Of a stretch of DNA of 64,000 bases, positions 9,077-18,572 are shown piece after piece (the first letter of the stretch is position 1; each line of letters starts with the position of its first letter). The DNA is taken from positions 336,466-400,465 of the forward strand of contig JAOIOW010000001.1 in NCBI GenBank assembly GCA_028140795.1. The letters run 5' to 3'. A program made the translations under genes and the position numbers. Below the pieces are notes generated by a model that was given only the letters and a program-made list of their open reading frames with translations, made no database searches and had not been told where the DNA came from. Source of the DNA: Fidelibacterota bacterium. GTDB lineage: Bacteria; Fidelibacterota; Marinisomatia; Marinisomatales; Marinisomataceae.

Positions 9077-10941
9077 ATACCATTGCTACTTCAGAATTAT
9101 TTTGGGTTATCTTAGCTGGCTATGTGTTCTTTGTATTAGGTGCGGGATTATTTTTTGCAAGAAATAATCAATCAACCGAAGATTTCTTTTTTGGCGGAAG
9201 AAGATTTTCATGGTGGTTAATTGGAATGTCAATGTTGGCAACTGGTGTGGGCTCACATAGTTTTGCCAAATATGCATCTAAAGGTTTTGAATATGGGTTT
9301 TCATCCACCATGACCTATATGAATGATTGGTTTTTTATGCCTTTATTGTTATTTGGTTGGATTCCAATTATTTATTACATGCAGGTCAATTCTATTCCTG
9401 AATATTTTGAACGTAGATTTAATTCCACTGTAAGAAATTTATCTACGATAACAATGCTTTTATACCTCATAGGATATATAGGTATTGGATTATTGGCCTT
9501 AGGATCATTATTACAGCCAATTTTAGGATGGGAAATTAATACTATTATTATAGTAGTAGCTGTTATATCGGGCACTTATGTATCATTAGGTGGCCAAACT
9601 GCAATTATATTTACTGACTTTTTACAAGGTGTCATTCTGCTATTTGCAGGGTTACTAATTTTTGGTTTGGGTATTGCTTATTTGGGAGGATTTGATTTCT
9701 TCTGGAGTAATTTGTCAGCTACAAATAAGTTGCCATTGGCAGATTTTAACTCCCCACCTGACTTTAACTTTGTTGGAATTTTCTGGCAAGACGGAGTAGT
9801 TGGTTCAGTTGGATTTGCATTTATGAATCAGGCAGTAATTATGAGATTTTTAGCATCTCGATCTGTTATTCATGCTCGAAGAGCAACTATGATGAACGTA
9901 TTGGTTTTCTTACCAATAGGTACTGTTGCAGTTTCAAATTCTGGTTGGTTGGCTAGAGCTATAGAAAATATGACCCCTGGTGTTATCACTGATTTATTAC
10001 CAAATGGAAGTGCAAATGGTGTATTTACTGTTGTTGCTTCCCTGGTAGCAAATTCAGAAGCAATTTTTGCTTTCCTAGTGGCAGCAGTAGTTGCTGCTTT
10101 AATGTCTAGCTTGGATTCGCAAATTAATGCATCAGCAGCGGTGGCGGTTAATGATGTATATGCGCCATTAAGTAAGAATCCTTCTGAAAAAACACGCCTA
10201 AGAGTTTCCATGTTTACTTCCTTGCTCGTTACTTTTGTTGGGATACAAGCAGCATTCTTATTTGCACAATATGGAACCATTTATGAGGCTCATGGTGCAT
10301 TTCATAGTGTAGTGACTCCACCAATGGTTACGGTTATTTTCCTTGGTATTTTCTGGCAGCGCTTTTCATCAAGAGCAGCTGTATTAACGTTTGTCCTAGG
10401 TGCAGCATTTATTTTTCTTGGGATCGAGTATCCTCAAATTTTTGTTCAACCATTCTCACATGGGATTGAATATGTTGAAGCAAAACCATGGTCATATATT
10501 AGAGCATTATATAATGTAGTGGCATGTACATCCATTGGAATCATAGTAACCTTACTTAATTCAAAACCAAATCAATCGCACTATGAACAAATTAAAGGAT
10601 TAACTCTTTGGACAATTAAAGATGGTCCACAATTTTTTAAAGGTTCAGAGGTTAATGAAAATGCAGGTAGTAAAATCACCTTTAATGGTGATATGATTAA
10701 AGTTGTGGATGATACAGATAATAAAATATATTTACCAGCAGACTTAATGAAAGATCTTGGTGCAAAAGAAGGAGATTTTGCATATATATCTGACACAAGA
10801 TGGTACTTAGGTGGAATCAAATCTACTCATGCGTATATTGGAAAAATGTCATCAAGTAATAAAATTGAAATCTCTAAAAATGTCCAGAATCATGGTCAAT
10901 TTGATCCTTCAAAAAAATTATTTATCGAGTTAGAATTGTAA
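9073..10941 (+). CDS. Sodium:solute symporter family protein with soluble C-terminal domain
   Basis: FFFGGRRFSWWLIGMSMLATGVGS, multiple TM segments, C-terminal IYLPADLMKDLGAKEGDFAYISD. Confidence 0.85.
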   Translation: MNTIATSELFWVILAGYVFFVLGAGLFFARNNQSTEDFFFGGRRFSWWLIGMSMLATGVGSHSFAKYASKGFEYGFSSTMTYMNDWFFMPLLLFGWIPIIYYMQVNSIPEYFERRFNSTVRNLSTITMLLYLIGYIGIGLLALGSLLQPILGWEINTIIIVVAVISGTYVSLGGQTAIIFTDFLQGVILLFAGLLIFGLGIAYLGGFDFFWSNLSATNKLPLADFNSPPDFNFVGIFWQDGVVGSVGFAFMNQAVIMRFLASRSVIHARRATMMNVLVFLPIGTVAVSNSGWLARAIENMTPGVITDLLPNGSANGVFTVVASLVANSEAIFAFLVAAVVAALMSSLDSQINASAAVAVNDVYAPLSKNPSEKTRLRVSMFTSLLVTFVGIQAAFLFAQYGTIYEAHGAFHSVVTPPMVTVIFLGIFWQRFSSRAAVLTFVLGAAFIFLGIEYPQIFVQPFSHGIEYVEAKPWSYIRALYNVVACTSIGIIVTLLNSKPNQSHYEQIKGLTLWTIKDGPQFFKGSEVNENAGSKITFNGDMIKVVDDTDNKIYLPADLMKDLGAKEGDFAYISDTRWYLGGIKSTHAYIGKMSSSNKIEISKNVQNHGQFDPSKKLFIELEL

Positions 10942-10967
10942 TTTTCTACTGTTTTCAAAAAAAAATA

Positions 10968-10996
10968 TTGACAAATAATTTTCATATATTTTAAAC
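10968..10996 (+). promoter_or_regulatory. Candidate sigma70-type promoter (TTGACA, 17-nt spacer, TTAAAC)
   Basis: Perfect TTGACA at 10968-10973; weak -10 at 10991-10996; places a start just before the first leader repeat. Confidence 0.35.
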
Positions 10997-11013
10997 TTCC
11001 ATAGTTAAAATCG

Positions 11014-11214
11014 CTTTTTAAGATGTTGAAGCAGATCTTAATGAAAAAATTGATCTGGCCATGCACTTAAAAAGAGTTTTATTACTTTTTAAGAGTTGAA
11101 GCAGATGTGGATGAGAAAACATATCTGGCCATGCGATTAAAAAAGTCTTAGGGGGCGTTTTTAAAAGTTGAAGCTAATTTTATGAAAAGGAGATTAGGCC
11201 ATGCGATTAAAAAC
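11014..11214 (+). repeat. Three tandem ~70-nt copies of a structured leader element (candidate riboswitch-like RNA)
   Basis: GTTGAAGC at 11025, 11095, 11167 and GGCCATGC at 11057, 11127, 11197; outer (TTTTTAA/TTAAAAA) and inner stems in each copy with compensatory changes. Confidence 0.75.
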
Positions 11215-13936
11215 AATTATACTATCCGTATGTCTTGTCACATCACATTTATTTTCACAAACAGGTAATTTATTAGGAACAGTTTCAGATTCAAATGGTT
11301 CCTTTCCATTACCAGGTGCCAATGTTTATTTGGAGGGAACTAACTTTGGAGGAATAACTGATTCCGGAGGCAAGGTATATCTTTCAAATCTACCAGCAGG
11401 AAATTATAAGCTAGTAGTGTCGTACATTGGATATGAAAATCAAGAAAAAGATATTTCTATTGATGCTGAAAGTTTGAATACTTTTTTAGTAGAATTATCA
11501 GTTGGAACATTAGTTGGAAACGATATTGATGTAATTGGTAATTCTTTATCGGGCCAGGCTAGAGCGTTAAATAATCAAAAAAATAAATCAAATGTTAGTA
11601 ATGTAATTTCATCCGATCAGGTTGGAAAGTTTCCAGACTCAAATATTGGAGATGCGTTAAAACGTGTCCCTGGAATTGCTGTATACAATGATATGGGTGA
11701 AGCTAGATTTGGGCATGTTCGCGGAACTCCATCTAGTTTTAATTCAGCAACCATTAATGGGGAAAGAATGCCTTCCGCAGAGGCTACAACAAGAAGCAAC
11801 CAGTTGGACATAATTCCTGCTGATATGATTCAAACTGTTGAAGTTATTAAAGCACTTACTCCAGATATGGATGCAGATGCAATAGGAGGGTCTATTAATC
11901 TTATTACACGAAAAGCTGCTGGAACACGAACATCAGTTACTGTTGGAAGAGGTGAAAATACCTTAGATCAAGCTGGTAAAATAGTACAGTTATCTGGAAT
12001 GCATTCCAATAGATCAGAAGATAGCAATTTTGGATATATGTTTAATTTTTCTTTTTATGATAACTGGACAGGTACTGATAACATTGAAGCAGAATGGGAT
12101 GATGAAGGAAATATTGTTGAACATGATATTAGAAAATATTTAGTTCATCGTGAAAGAAAGAGTCTTGGATTGAGATTCGATTATAATTTGGGTAATACAG
12201 AATTATATACAGATCTAAATTATAATGATCGTGATGATTACGAAAATAGATATCGTCAAAGAATAAAGGATTTAGATGAAGGCGAAGGAAGCCAAGAGGT
12301 TAGAAGACAAACCAAGGCAGGATTGCCAGGTAATGAATATGGAAGACTGGAAGACCAAAAGCTTTTTTCCTATAAATTTGGTGGAACAAGTCTTTTAGAT
12401 AAGCTAAAACTAGATTATTCTTTTAAAATTTCAGAGGCTTCAGAGTTAAGACCAAACGAAAGATATCTAGCTTTAAGATTAAAAAAACAAACTGCCGTTT
12501 GGAATCAAAGTACTGAAAAGCCAAACTTTACTTTCACAAATGCAATCGCTGCAGACTTAAATAATTCATGGGATTTTAGAAACTTAATTGAAGAACGCAG
12601 AGATACTTATGAAAAAGCACAGAGCTTTAAGTTGGACGCTGACTACAATTTTAATGACAACCTAAAATTAGAAGCTGGATTGAAAATTAGTTCAAGAAAA
12701 AAGGAAAGACGTAATGAGTTCTACGAATTTGAACCAGTAGATGAAGATGCTTTTTTAGCAGATGCATTTTCAAACATCGTTAGTCAAGATAAAAGTGAAT
12801 GGCTAAATGATGGGGATGGTACTTCTTATAATTCAGGGTCTTACGTAAGTAGAGAATTTCTTGGAAATTTAGATTTATCAAATACAGAACTTTTTGAGAG
12901 AGTTATTGTTGAAGAAGAGTTGGCTGGCAACTTCAAAGCCTCTGAAGACATCACTTCATTCTATGGAATGGCTTCATATGATTATTCAGACCAATTGCTA
13001 GTTGTAGGTGGTATAAGATTAGAAAGAACATCCTTATATGATTTAGAAGCAAGAAGCTATGACGAAGATAATGATCAAAATAATATCATTACAGCCGCTG
13101 ATAACGACTATACTGATTTATTACCCTCATTGCACTTCATATATGATTTAGATGTGGCATCAAAGATTAGGGTTGCTTTAACAAAGTCTTTAGCAAGACC
13201 AAATTACTTTGATACCGTTCCATATCAACAAGTAAAAGTGGAAGATGAAGAGATAAAGGTTGGTAATCCTGAATTAGAGCCTACCATTTCAGCAAATTTC
13301 GATATTTCTTTCGAAAGATATTTTGATGATGTTGGGCTTTTCTCAGCAGGAATGTTTACGAAAGATATAGATAACTTTGTTGTTTACACATCAGGCTATG
13401 TAACTCAAGCTGACAATCTACCAGACTACAATGGCTTTCAGTTAGACAAAGCATTGAATGGTGGAAATGCATCTATATTTGGAGTTGAAATTGCATTTCA
13501 AAGGCAAATATTACCGGGACTAGGTTTATATGCCAATGTTACTGCTATTGACTCAAAAATAGATAATTTAGATCCAAAGCTTCAAGAAGACAGACCGGAT
13601 GTAAAAGATAATCCTATGCCAGGTACGTCTGAGCTTAGTTACAATCTTTCTATGTCATATGAAAGAGGGCCAATGACCGTACGTTTATCTCTTAATCATC
13701 AAGGAGAGTTTCTTGAAGAATTTGGTGATTCCAAATCTGAAGATAGATGGTATGATAAAGCAACCTATGTTGATTTGAATGCAAATTATAATATCAGAGA
13801 AAATATTTCTCTTTATGCTGACTTTAATAATTTAACTAATCAACCATTGAGATATTACCAAGGAAGTAGTAGATATTTAATGCAAGAAGAATATTATAAT
13901 ACAAAATTTACAATCGGTATAAAGGCTGATTTGTAA
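11201..13936 (+). CDS. TonB-dependent receptor with CarboxypepD_reg-like domain
   Basis: Signal peptide; GTVSDSNGSFPLPGANVYLEGT; plug FGHVRGTPSSFNSATINGERMPS; C-terminal barrel. Confidence 0.9.
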   Translation: MRLKTIILSVCLVTSHLFSQTGNLLGTVSDSNGSFPLPGANVYLEGTNFGGITDSGGKVYLSNLPAGNYKLVVSYIGYENQEKDISIDAESLNTFLVELSVGTLVGNDIDVIGNSLSGQARALNNQKNKSNVSNVISSDQVGKFPDSNIGDALKRVPGIAVYNDMGEARFGHVRGTPSSFNSATINGERMPSAEATTRSNQLDIIPADMIQTVEVIKALTPDMDADAIGGSINLITRKAAGTRTSVTVGRGENTLDQAGKIVQLSGMHSNRSEDSNFGYMFNFSFYDNWTGTDNIEAEWDDEGNIVEHDIRKYLVHRERKSLGLRFDYNLGNTELYTDLNYNDRDDYENRYRQRIKDLDEGEGSQEVRRQTKAGLPGNEYGRLEDQKLFSYKFGGTSLLDKLKLDYSFKISEASELRPNERYLALRLKKQTAVWNQSTEKPNFTFTNAIAADLNNSWDFRNLIEERRDTYEKAQSFKLDADYNFNDNLKLEAGLKISSRKKERRNEFYEFEPVDEDAFLADAFSNIVSQDKSEWLNDGDGTSYNSGSYVSREFLGNLDLSNTELFERVIVEEELAGNFKASEDITSFYGMASYDYSDQLLVVGGIRLERTSLYDLEARSYDEDNDQNNIITAADNDYTDLLPSLHFIYDLDVASKIRVALTKSLARPNYFDTVPYQQVKVEDEEIKVGNPELEPTISANFDISFERYFDDVGLFSAGMFTKDIDNFVVYTSGYVTQADNLPDYNGFQLDKALNGGNASIFGVEIAFQRQILPGLGLYANVTAIDSKIDNLDPKLQEDRPDVKDNPMPGTSELSYNLSMSYERGPMTVRLSLNHQGEFLEEFGDSKSEDRWYDKATYVDLNANYNIRENISLYADFNNLTNQPLRYYQGSSRYLMQEEYYNTKFTIGIKADL

Positions 13937-13944
13937 ATTTGGGT

Positions 13945-13988
13945 GTTATTATTCTTATCGAAAATAAAAGTAATAATACTTGTTTTTT
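13945..13988 (+). terminator. Possible rho-independent terminator after TonB receptor
   Basis: TTATTATTCTTAT...AAGTAATAATA imperfect hairpin followed by TTGTTTTTT; AT-only stem. Confidence 0.35.
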
Positions 13989-14018
13989 CGATAATAATAT
14001 TAAAAATTTCTACCATCT

Positions 14019-14091
14019 TCCGGAGTAGCTCAGTTGGTAGAGCGAGTGACTGTTAATCACCAGGTCGGGGGTTCGAGTCCCTCCTCCGGAG
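14019..14091 (+). tRNA. tRNA-Asn (GTT)
   Basis: TCCGGAG/CTCCGGA acceptor, loop CTGTTAA, GGTTCGAGTCC T-arm. Confidence 0.95.
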
Positions 14092-14127
14092 CTTGCATGT
14101 CAGGCTCAATAAAAGGAAATAAATAAA

Positions 14128-15102
14128 ATGGATTTTTTAACACTATGGTCTTTGTTGGGCTTTCTATTTGCGGTATATGCTGTAACTGCAAATGATAGTA
14201 TTCAAACTCTAGGTACGTATATTTCATCAAATAGAGATATCAAGTGGTATTGGATGTTTGGATACATGGGTTCAATTTTTCTTTTCACTATGATTCAAGG
14301 CTTTTCAATAAACGATCCAGCATTTGGAAGATTAGATAAATTTGAACCAATTACCATTCAATGGTATCATGCATTAGCTCCGCTTGTTTTAGTGGCATTA
14401 ACAAGATTAAAAATTCCAGTTTCCACGACATTCCTAGTACTTTCCGTTTTTGCTACCTCTATAGTAATGGAGCAAATGCTTATTAAGAGTTTTGTTGGTT
14501 ACGCTGTTTCATTCGTCTTTGCATGTGGCTCATGGTATCTCATCAGCAAATATTTCTTATATGAAGGCGAAAAAGGTAACAATAAATACAATAATTATTG
14601 GAGAGTTGCTCAGTGGTTAACTACTGGATGGTTGTGGTCAACATGGCTAAAGCATGATCTAGCCAATATTATGATTTTCTTACCAAGATATAGTATGGTG
14701 CAGTCATTTCAATTCCAGCTGTTTGTTGTATCAATAATGTTATTAGGTTTAGCATTCATGTTTTATGAACGAGGTGGGCGAATTCAAGAAATTGTTTTAT
14801 CTAAAACTAATACTCGATATGTTAGATCTGCTACCCTAATCGATTTAGTCTATTGTTTTGTTCTATATTATTTTAAAGAGGTAAATAATATTCCCATGAG
14901 TACAACTTTTGTATTTATGGGAATGTTAGCCGGAAGAGAGCTAGGTATTTGGTTGTCAATTGGTTATGGAAAGTTGACATATACTGACAGACATAAAAAA
15001 GCTATTTTTCCTATGCTTTATATGGATTTCTTAAGATTAATGCTAGGCTTAATGATTAGCGTGTCTCTTGCTTATGGAATTCAATGGTATTCCAGTCTAT
15101 AA
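14128..15102 (+). CDS. PiT-like inorganic phosphate transporter family membrane protein
   Basis: VTANDSIQTLGT and two (P)VSTT/PMSTT motifs (KIPVSTTFLVLS, NIPMSTTFVFMG). Confidence 0.65.
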   Translation: MDFLTLWSLLGFLFAVYAVTANDSIQTLGTYISSNRDIKWYWMFGYMGSIFLFTMIQGFSINDPAFGRLDKFEPITIQWYHALAPLVLVALTRLKIPVSTTFLVLSVFATSIVMEQMLIKSFVGYAVSFVFACGSWYLISKYFLYEGEKGNNKYNNYWRVAQWLTTGWLWSTWLKHDLANIMIFLPRYSMVQSFQFQLFVVSIMLLGLAFMFYERGGRIQEIVLSKTNTRYVRSATLIDLVYCFVLYYFKEVNNIPMSTTFVFMGMLAGRELGIWLSIGYGKLTYTDRHKKAIFPMLYMDFLRLMLGLMISVSLAYGIQWYSSL

Positions 15103-15118
15103 TATTTTATTTTAACAT

Positions 15119-15952
15119 ATGAATCTTAAAAATAAACTTGTTCTTATTACTGGAGGAGCTAAAGGTATAGGTTTAGCTACTGCACAAAGAATTCTAAACG
15201 AAGGTGGAAAAGTAATACTTTGGGATTTCAAGGAAGATGATCTAAACAAAACAGTTAATAATTTTAAAGAGCAAGGATTTGATGTTTTTTCACAAATTTG
15301 TGATGTTACTAACAAAGAGCAGGTATATAGTAACGCAAATATTATTAAAGAAAAGTTTGGTAGTTTAGATATACTAATTAATAATGCTGGTACTGTTTAT
15401 ACAGGGTATATGCTAGATAGAAGTGATGAAGAGCTTGAAAATCTTATTAATGTAAACTTCACATCAATGATATATACCATTCGTGCATTCATGCCAGCTA
15501 TGTTAGATAAAAACTCTGGTCACATTATCAATATTTCTTCTGCATCATCTATGACAGGTGCTCCCAAGCTAGCCGTATACGCTGCTACAAAATGGGCTGT
15601 AGCAGGACTTACTGAATCTTTAAGGCTTGAAGTACAAAAGATGGGTAAGTCAGGTGTTAAATTTTCTTCCATTCACCCAAACTTTTTGAAAAAAGGATTA
15701 TTTGAAGGAACCAAGCTTAATTTTTTAGGTCAGCTATTAGCACCAGGTGTAAAGAGTCATGATGCTGTAGCTAAAGTCATTGTGAACCGTGCCATTAAAC
15801 TTGGATTTCATTCGCCAAAAGTTCCATGGATTATGAATCAAATAGTTTTACTTAGAGCGCTACTTCCTAGCTCTCTTTTAATCAAGTTTAGCAGTCTTTA
15901 TGGTCTTTACGATATGATGGATGATTATAAAGGTTATGAAGATGGAAGATAA
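15119..15952 (+). CDS. Short-chain dehydrogenase/reductase
   Basis: TGGAKGIGLA, NNAG, YAATK motifs. Confidence 0.88.
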   Translation: MNLKNKLVLITGGAKGIGLATAQRILNEGGKVILWDFKEDDLNKTVNNFKEQGFDVFSQICDVTNKEQVYSNANIIKEKFGSLDILINNAGTVYTGYMLDRSDEELENLINVNFTSMIYTIRAFMPAMLDKNSGHIINISSASSMTGAPKLAVYAATKWAVAGLTESLRLEVQKMGKSGVKFSSIHPNFLKKGLFEGTKLNFLGQLLAPGVKSHDAVAKVIVNRAIKLGFHSPKVPWIMNQIVLLRALLPSSLLIKFSSLYGLYDMMDDYKGYEDGR

Positions 15953-15994
15953 TTTTTTCTTTACTCTTCTTTTGAATGATAATAGAATACAAGC

Positions 15995-16750
15995 ATGAAA
16001 AATATATTTAAAATTCAACTAGCAATTTCTTGTCTTTTATTATTTTCTTGCTCATCAGAAAGTAATGCGTCCAAACAAGTAGATAATGAGCCTATTGTAA
16101 CTTTTCAGGATTCATTGAGTTATACAATGGGAGTTAATATCGGTCAAAATCTTCCAGAAACAGAAATTAATCATGATTTGCTGATTGAGGGATTACAAGA
16201 TTTTTGGGATAATACTGAACCAAGAATTAATGCACCAAGTAGACTTGAAGTATTAAGAGCATTCAATATTCAAAATTCTGAAATAGAAAGAGAGCTAATG
16301 AAATCTCTTAGTGAAAAGTCCAAAAAAATGTCTAGAGAAAATAAAATGGCTGGTCAGGAGTTTTTGGAAAAAAATAAATACAATGAAGGTGTTAGAGTGT
16401 TTAGTAGAAGTCAAATTCAATATAAAGTTATGCAAGAAGGCAGTGGTAGAATTCCAGACTTTGATGACGCTGTTGTAGTGCATTATAACGGATATTTAAT
16501 TGACGGTACAAAATTTGATAGTAGTTATGATCGAGGTGAACCAGCAACCTTTGCACTTAACGGAGTAATTCAAGGTTGGCAACAAATTTTACAAAAAATG
16601 CCAGTTGGTTCTAAATGGAAAGTCTTTATCCCTGAAAATTTAGGTTATGGTATTACAGGAGTGTATAAGGACGCTAAAAAAGGCGAATATATTATTCCAC
16701 CATCTTCTACTTTAGTCTTTGATATTGAACTACTTAGTATAGTAGAATAA
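15995..16750 (+). CDS. FKBP-type peptidyl-prolyl isomerase, lipoprotein
   Basis: Lipobox LFSC; VVVHYNGYLIDGTKFDSSYDRGEPATFALNGVIQGW. Confidence 0.9.
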   Translation: MKNIFKIQLAISCLLLFSCSSESNASKQVDNEPIVTFQDSLSYTMGVNIGQNLPETEINHDLLIEGLQDFWDNTEPRINAPSRLEVLRAFNIQNSEIERELMKSLSEKSKKMSRENKMAGQEFLEKNKYNEGVRVFSRSQIQYKVMQEGSGRIPDFDDAVVVHYNGYLIDGTKFDSSYDRGEPATFALNGVIQGWQQILQKMPVGSKWKVFIPENLGYGITGVYKDAKKGEYIIPPSSTLVFDIELLSIVE

Positions 16751-16753
16751 TAT

Positions 16754-17701
16754 ATGAAGATCTTAAAATTTTACCTTATCAGTTCTTTGTTTTTCATCAT
16801 TGGATGTAATTCCAAGCCTAGTGTTATTATCTTGGATAGCCCGATGTTCGTAACAGAATCTGTTGCTGACGCAGGAATGGACAGTATTGGATTCTTAATG
16901 AGAAAACATGTTATTGTAGTGACAGTAAAAGATAAAAATGAACTGCATGTATATGGTGCTATGAATGGAAAGTTTAAAAAATCTATTAAGCGAGAAAATG
17001 CCTATCCAAATGGAATTACCACTATTAATGATCAGTTTGTTTTAGTTACAGAAAGAGATAATAAGCAGGTTGCTGTATTTAATTCATCGATGGAATTTTT
17101 AGGTACTTTTGGAAATGAAGAGTTACGCAGCCCTTATGGAATTACATTTTATAAACAAGAGAACAACTCTTATAAAGTTTTAGTTACTGATAGTTATGAA
17201 TATAATAACCCAAGAGAAGATCGAATTCTTAGTTGGGATTTCACCATTGAAAATGGAGAATTTTCAGTCGGACCAGCTACAGTGCTAGGAAATCCTACGC
17301 TTTATCAAGTAGAAAGTATTCAAGCTGATAAATATTATCAAACTTTGTTAGTGGCAGAAGAAATGAAAGAGCACCACAAGGTTATGGCGTTAGATTTAAT
17401 GACAGGTGAAGTTATAAAAGAAGATTTAGGTAATTTTGATAGAGGAAATGACCCTGAAGGCATTGCGTTAGTAATTAATAAAGATAACAATGGTTATTGG
17501 ATTTGTACTGAGCAAAGTAAAACTGATAACCGTTTTCACTTATACGATCGCAAAACATTAGAGTATAAGACTACTATGTACTTAGATAATGTTTCCTATA
17601 CTGATGGTATTGCCACAGCATACATGCATGGAAAATGGTTTCTATATGCAGTAGATAATGATGCTCGAGTTGTTGCATTTGAACTGCCAGAAATCAATTA
17701 A
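16754..17701 (+). CDS. Phytase-like beta-propeller lipoprotein
   Basis: Lipobox IIGC; DPEGIAL, WICTEQSKTDNRFHLYDRK resembles beta-propeller phytase repeats. Confidence 0.55.
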   Translation: MKILKFYLISSLFFIIGCNSKPSVIILDSPMFVTESVADAGMDSIGFLMRKHVIVVTVKDKNELHVYGAMNGKFKKSIKRENAYPNGITTINDQFVLVTERDNKQVAVFNSSMEFLGTFGNEELRSPYGITFYKQENNSYKVLVTDSYEYNNPREDRILSWDFTIENGEFSVGPATVLGNPTLYQVESIQADKYYQTLLVAEEMKEHHKVMALDLMTGEVIKEDLGNFDRGNDPEGIALVINKDNNGYWICTEQSKTDNRFHLYDRKTLEYKTTMYLDNVSYTDGIATAYMHGKWFLYAVDNDARVVAFELPEIN

Positions 17702-18568
17702 GTGAACATACCCTACTTCCTGATATTTTTTTTCGTTTTTCTTATAGTTATATTTTTTTTTAGAAATTCAATTATTCAAAACATTTATAAACTGCCAATT
17801 ATACGAAAATCGTGGCAGCTCCCGTATATGGATGCACGCAGTGTTAATTTGATTAATAATGATAAACCTGTAGTTGTATGTTGTGGTGACAGTATTACAC
17901 ATGGTCATATTGGATATGACTGGGTGAGTTCTTTAAGAAATTTAGATGAAACTAAGATTTATATAAATGCAGGCATAAATGCTGATCTAACTTGGAATTT
18001 AAATCAAAGATTAGATGATATTATTAAGCATAATCCAGACTATGTTACCATTCTAATTGGCACAAATGACGCAATAGGAAGCCAGCCTGTAAAATTAATT
18101 CAGGATTATTATATTCAAACAAAAAATCTTCCAAAAGTTCCTTCAATTGATTGGTTTGAAGAGCAGATTGAAATTTTTGTAAAGGAAATCAAAGCAAAAA
18201 CCTCTGCTAAAATTGCCATTACAACTCTTCCATGGCTTGGTGAACAAGAGGATGCATCAATAATAAGCGTCATTAAAAATCATAATAAAATAATTAAAAG
18301 GATTGCTTTGAAATATGATTTATCAATCCTTGATCTATTTTCAAAATTCAAAGAACAAATAAGTTTTAGTAATAGCGTTCCATATACTACTTCTGAACTT
18401 CGAAGATTACGAGGTCTAAGAGCTGTAATACTTTATTATGTCTTTGGTTGGAGTTGGACAAAGATTGGAGAAAAGTATAGGCTACAGTTGCTTTGCGATC
18501 ATATTCACCTGAATGAAAAGGGTGGAGATTTGATGGAGCAACTTGTCAAAGAATTTCTATCTAATTAA
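17702..18568 (+). CDS. SGNH/GDSL hydrolase (GTG start)
   Basis: CCGDSITHGHIG, ILIGTNDA, CDHIHLNEKG. Confidence 0.85.
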   Translation: MNIPYFLIFFFVFLIVIFFFRNSIIQNIYKLPIIRKSWQLPYMDARSVNLINNDKPVVVCCGDSITHGHIGYDWVSSLRNLDETKIYINAGINADLTWNLNQRLDDIIKHNPDYVTILIGTNDAIGSQPVKLIQDYYIQTKNLPKVPSIDWFEEQIEIFVKEIKAKTSAKIAITTLPWLGEQEDASIISVIKNHNKIIKRIALKYDLSILDLFSKFKEQISFSNSVPYTTSELRRLRGLRAVILYYVFGWSWTKIGEKYRLQLLCDHIHLNEKGGDLMEQLVKEFLSN

Positions 18569-18572
18569 AGAT

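Noticed and set aside
9870-10280. 136-aa antisense ORF
   Set aside because: Lies antisense to the confidently assigned symporter gene; sequence is a shadow of the coding strand.
11095-11134. Copy 2 loop (GGATGAGAAAAC) considered as a hammerhead ribozyme core
   Set aside because: The obligatory CUGANGA and matching three-way stem arrangement are absent.
11014-11214. Repeats considered as a CRISPR array
   Set aside because: Only three ~70-nt units with internally variable stems and no unique spacers; no cas genes nearby.
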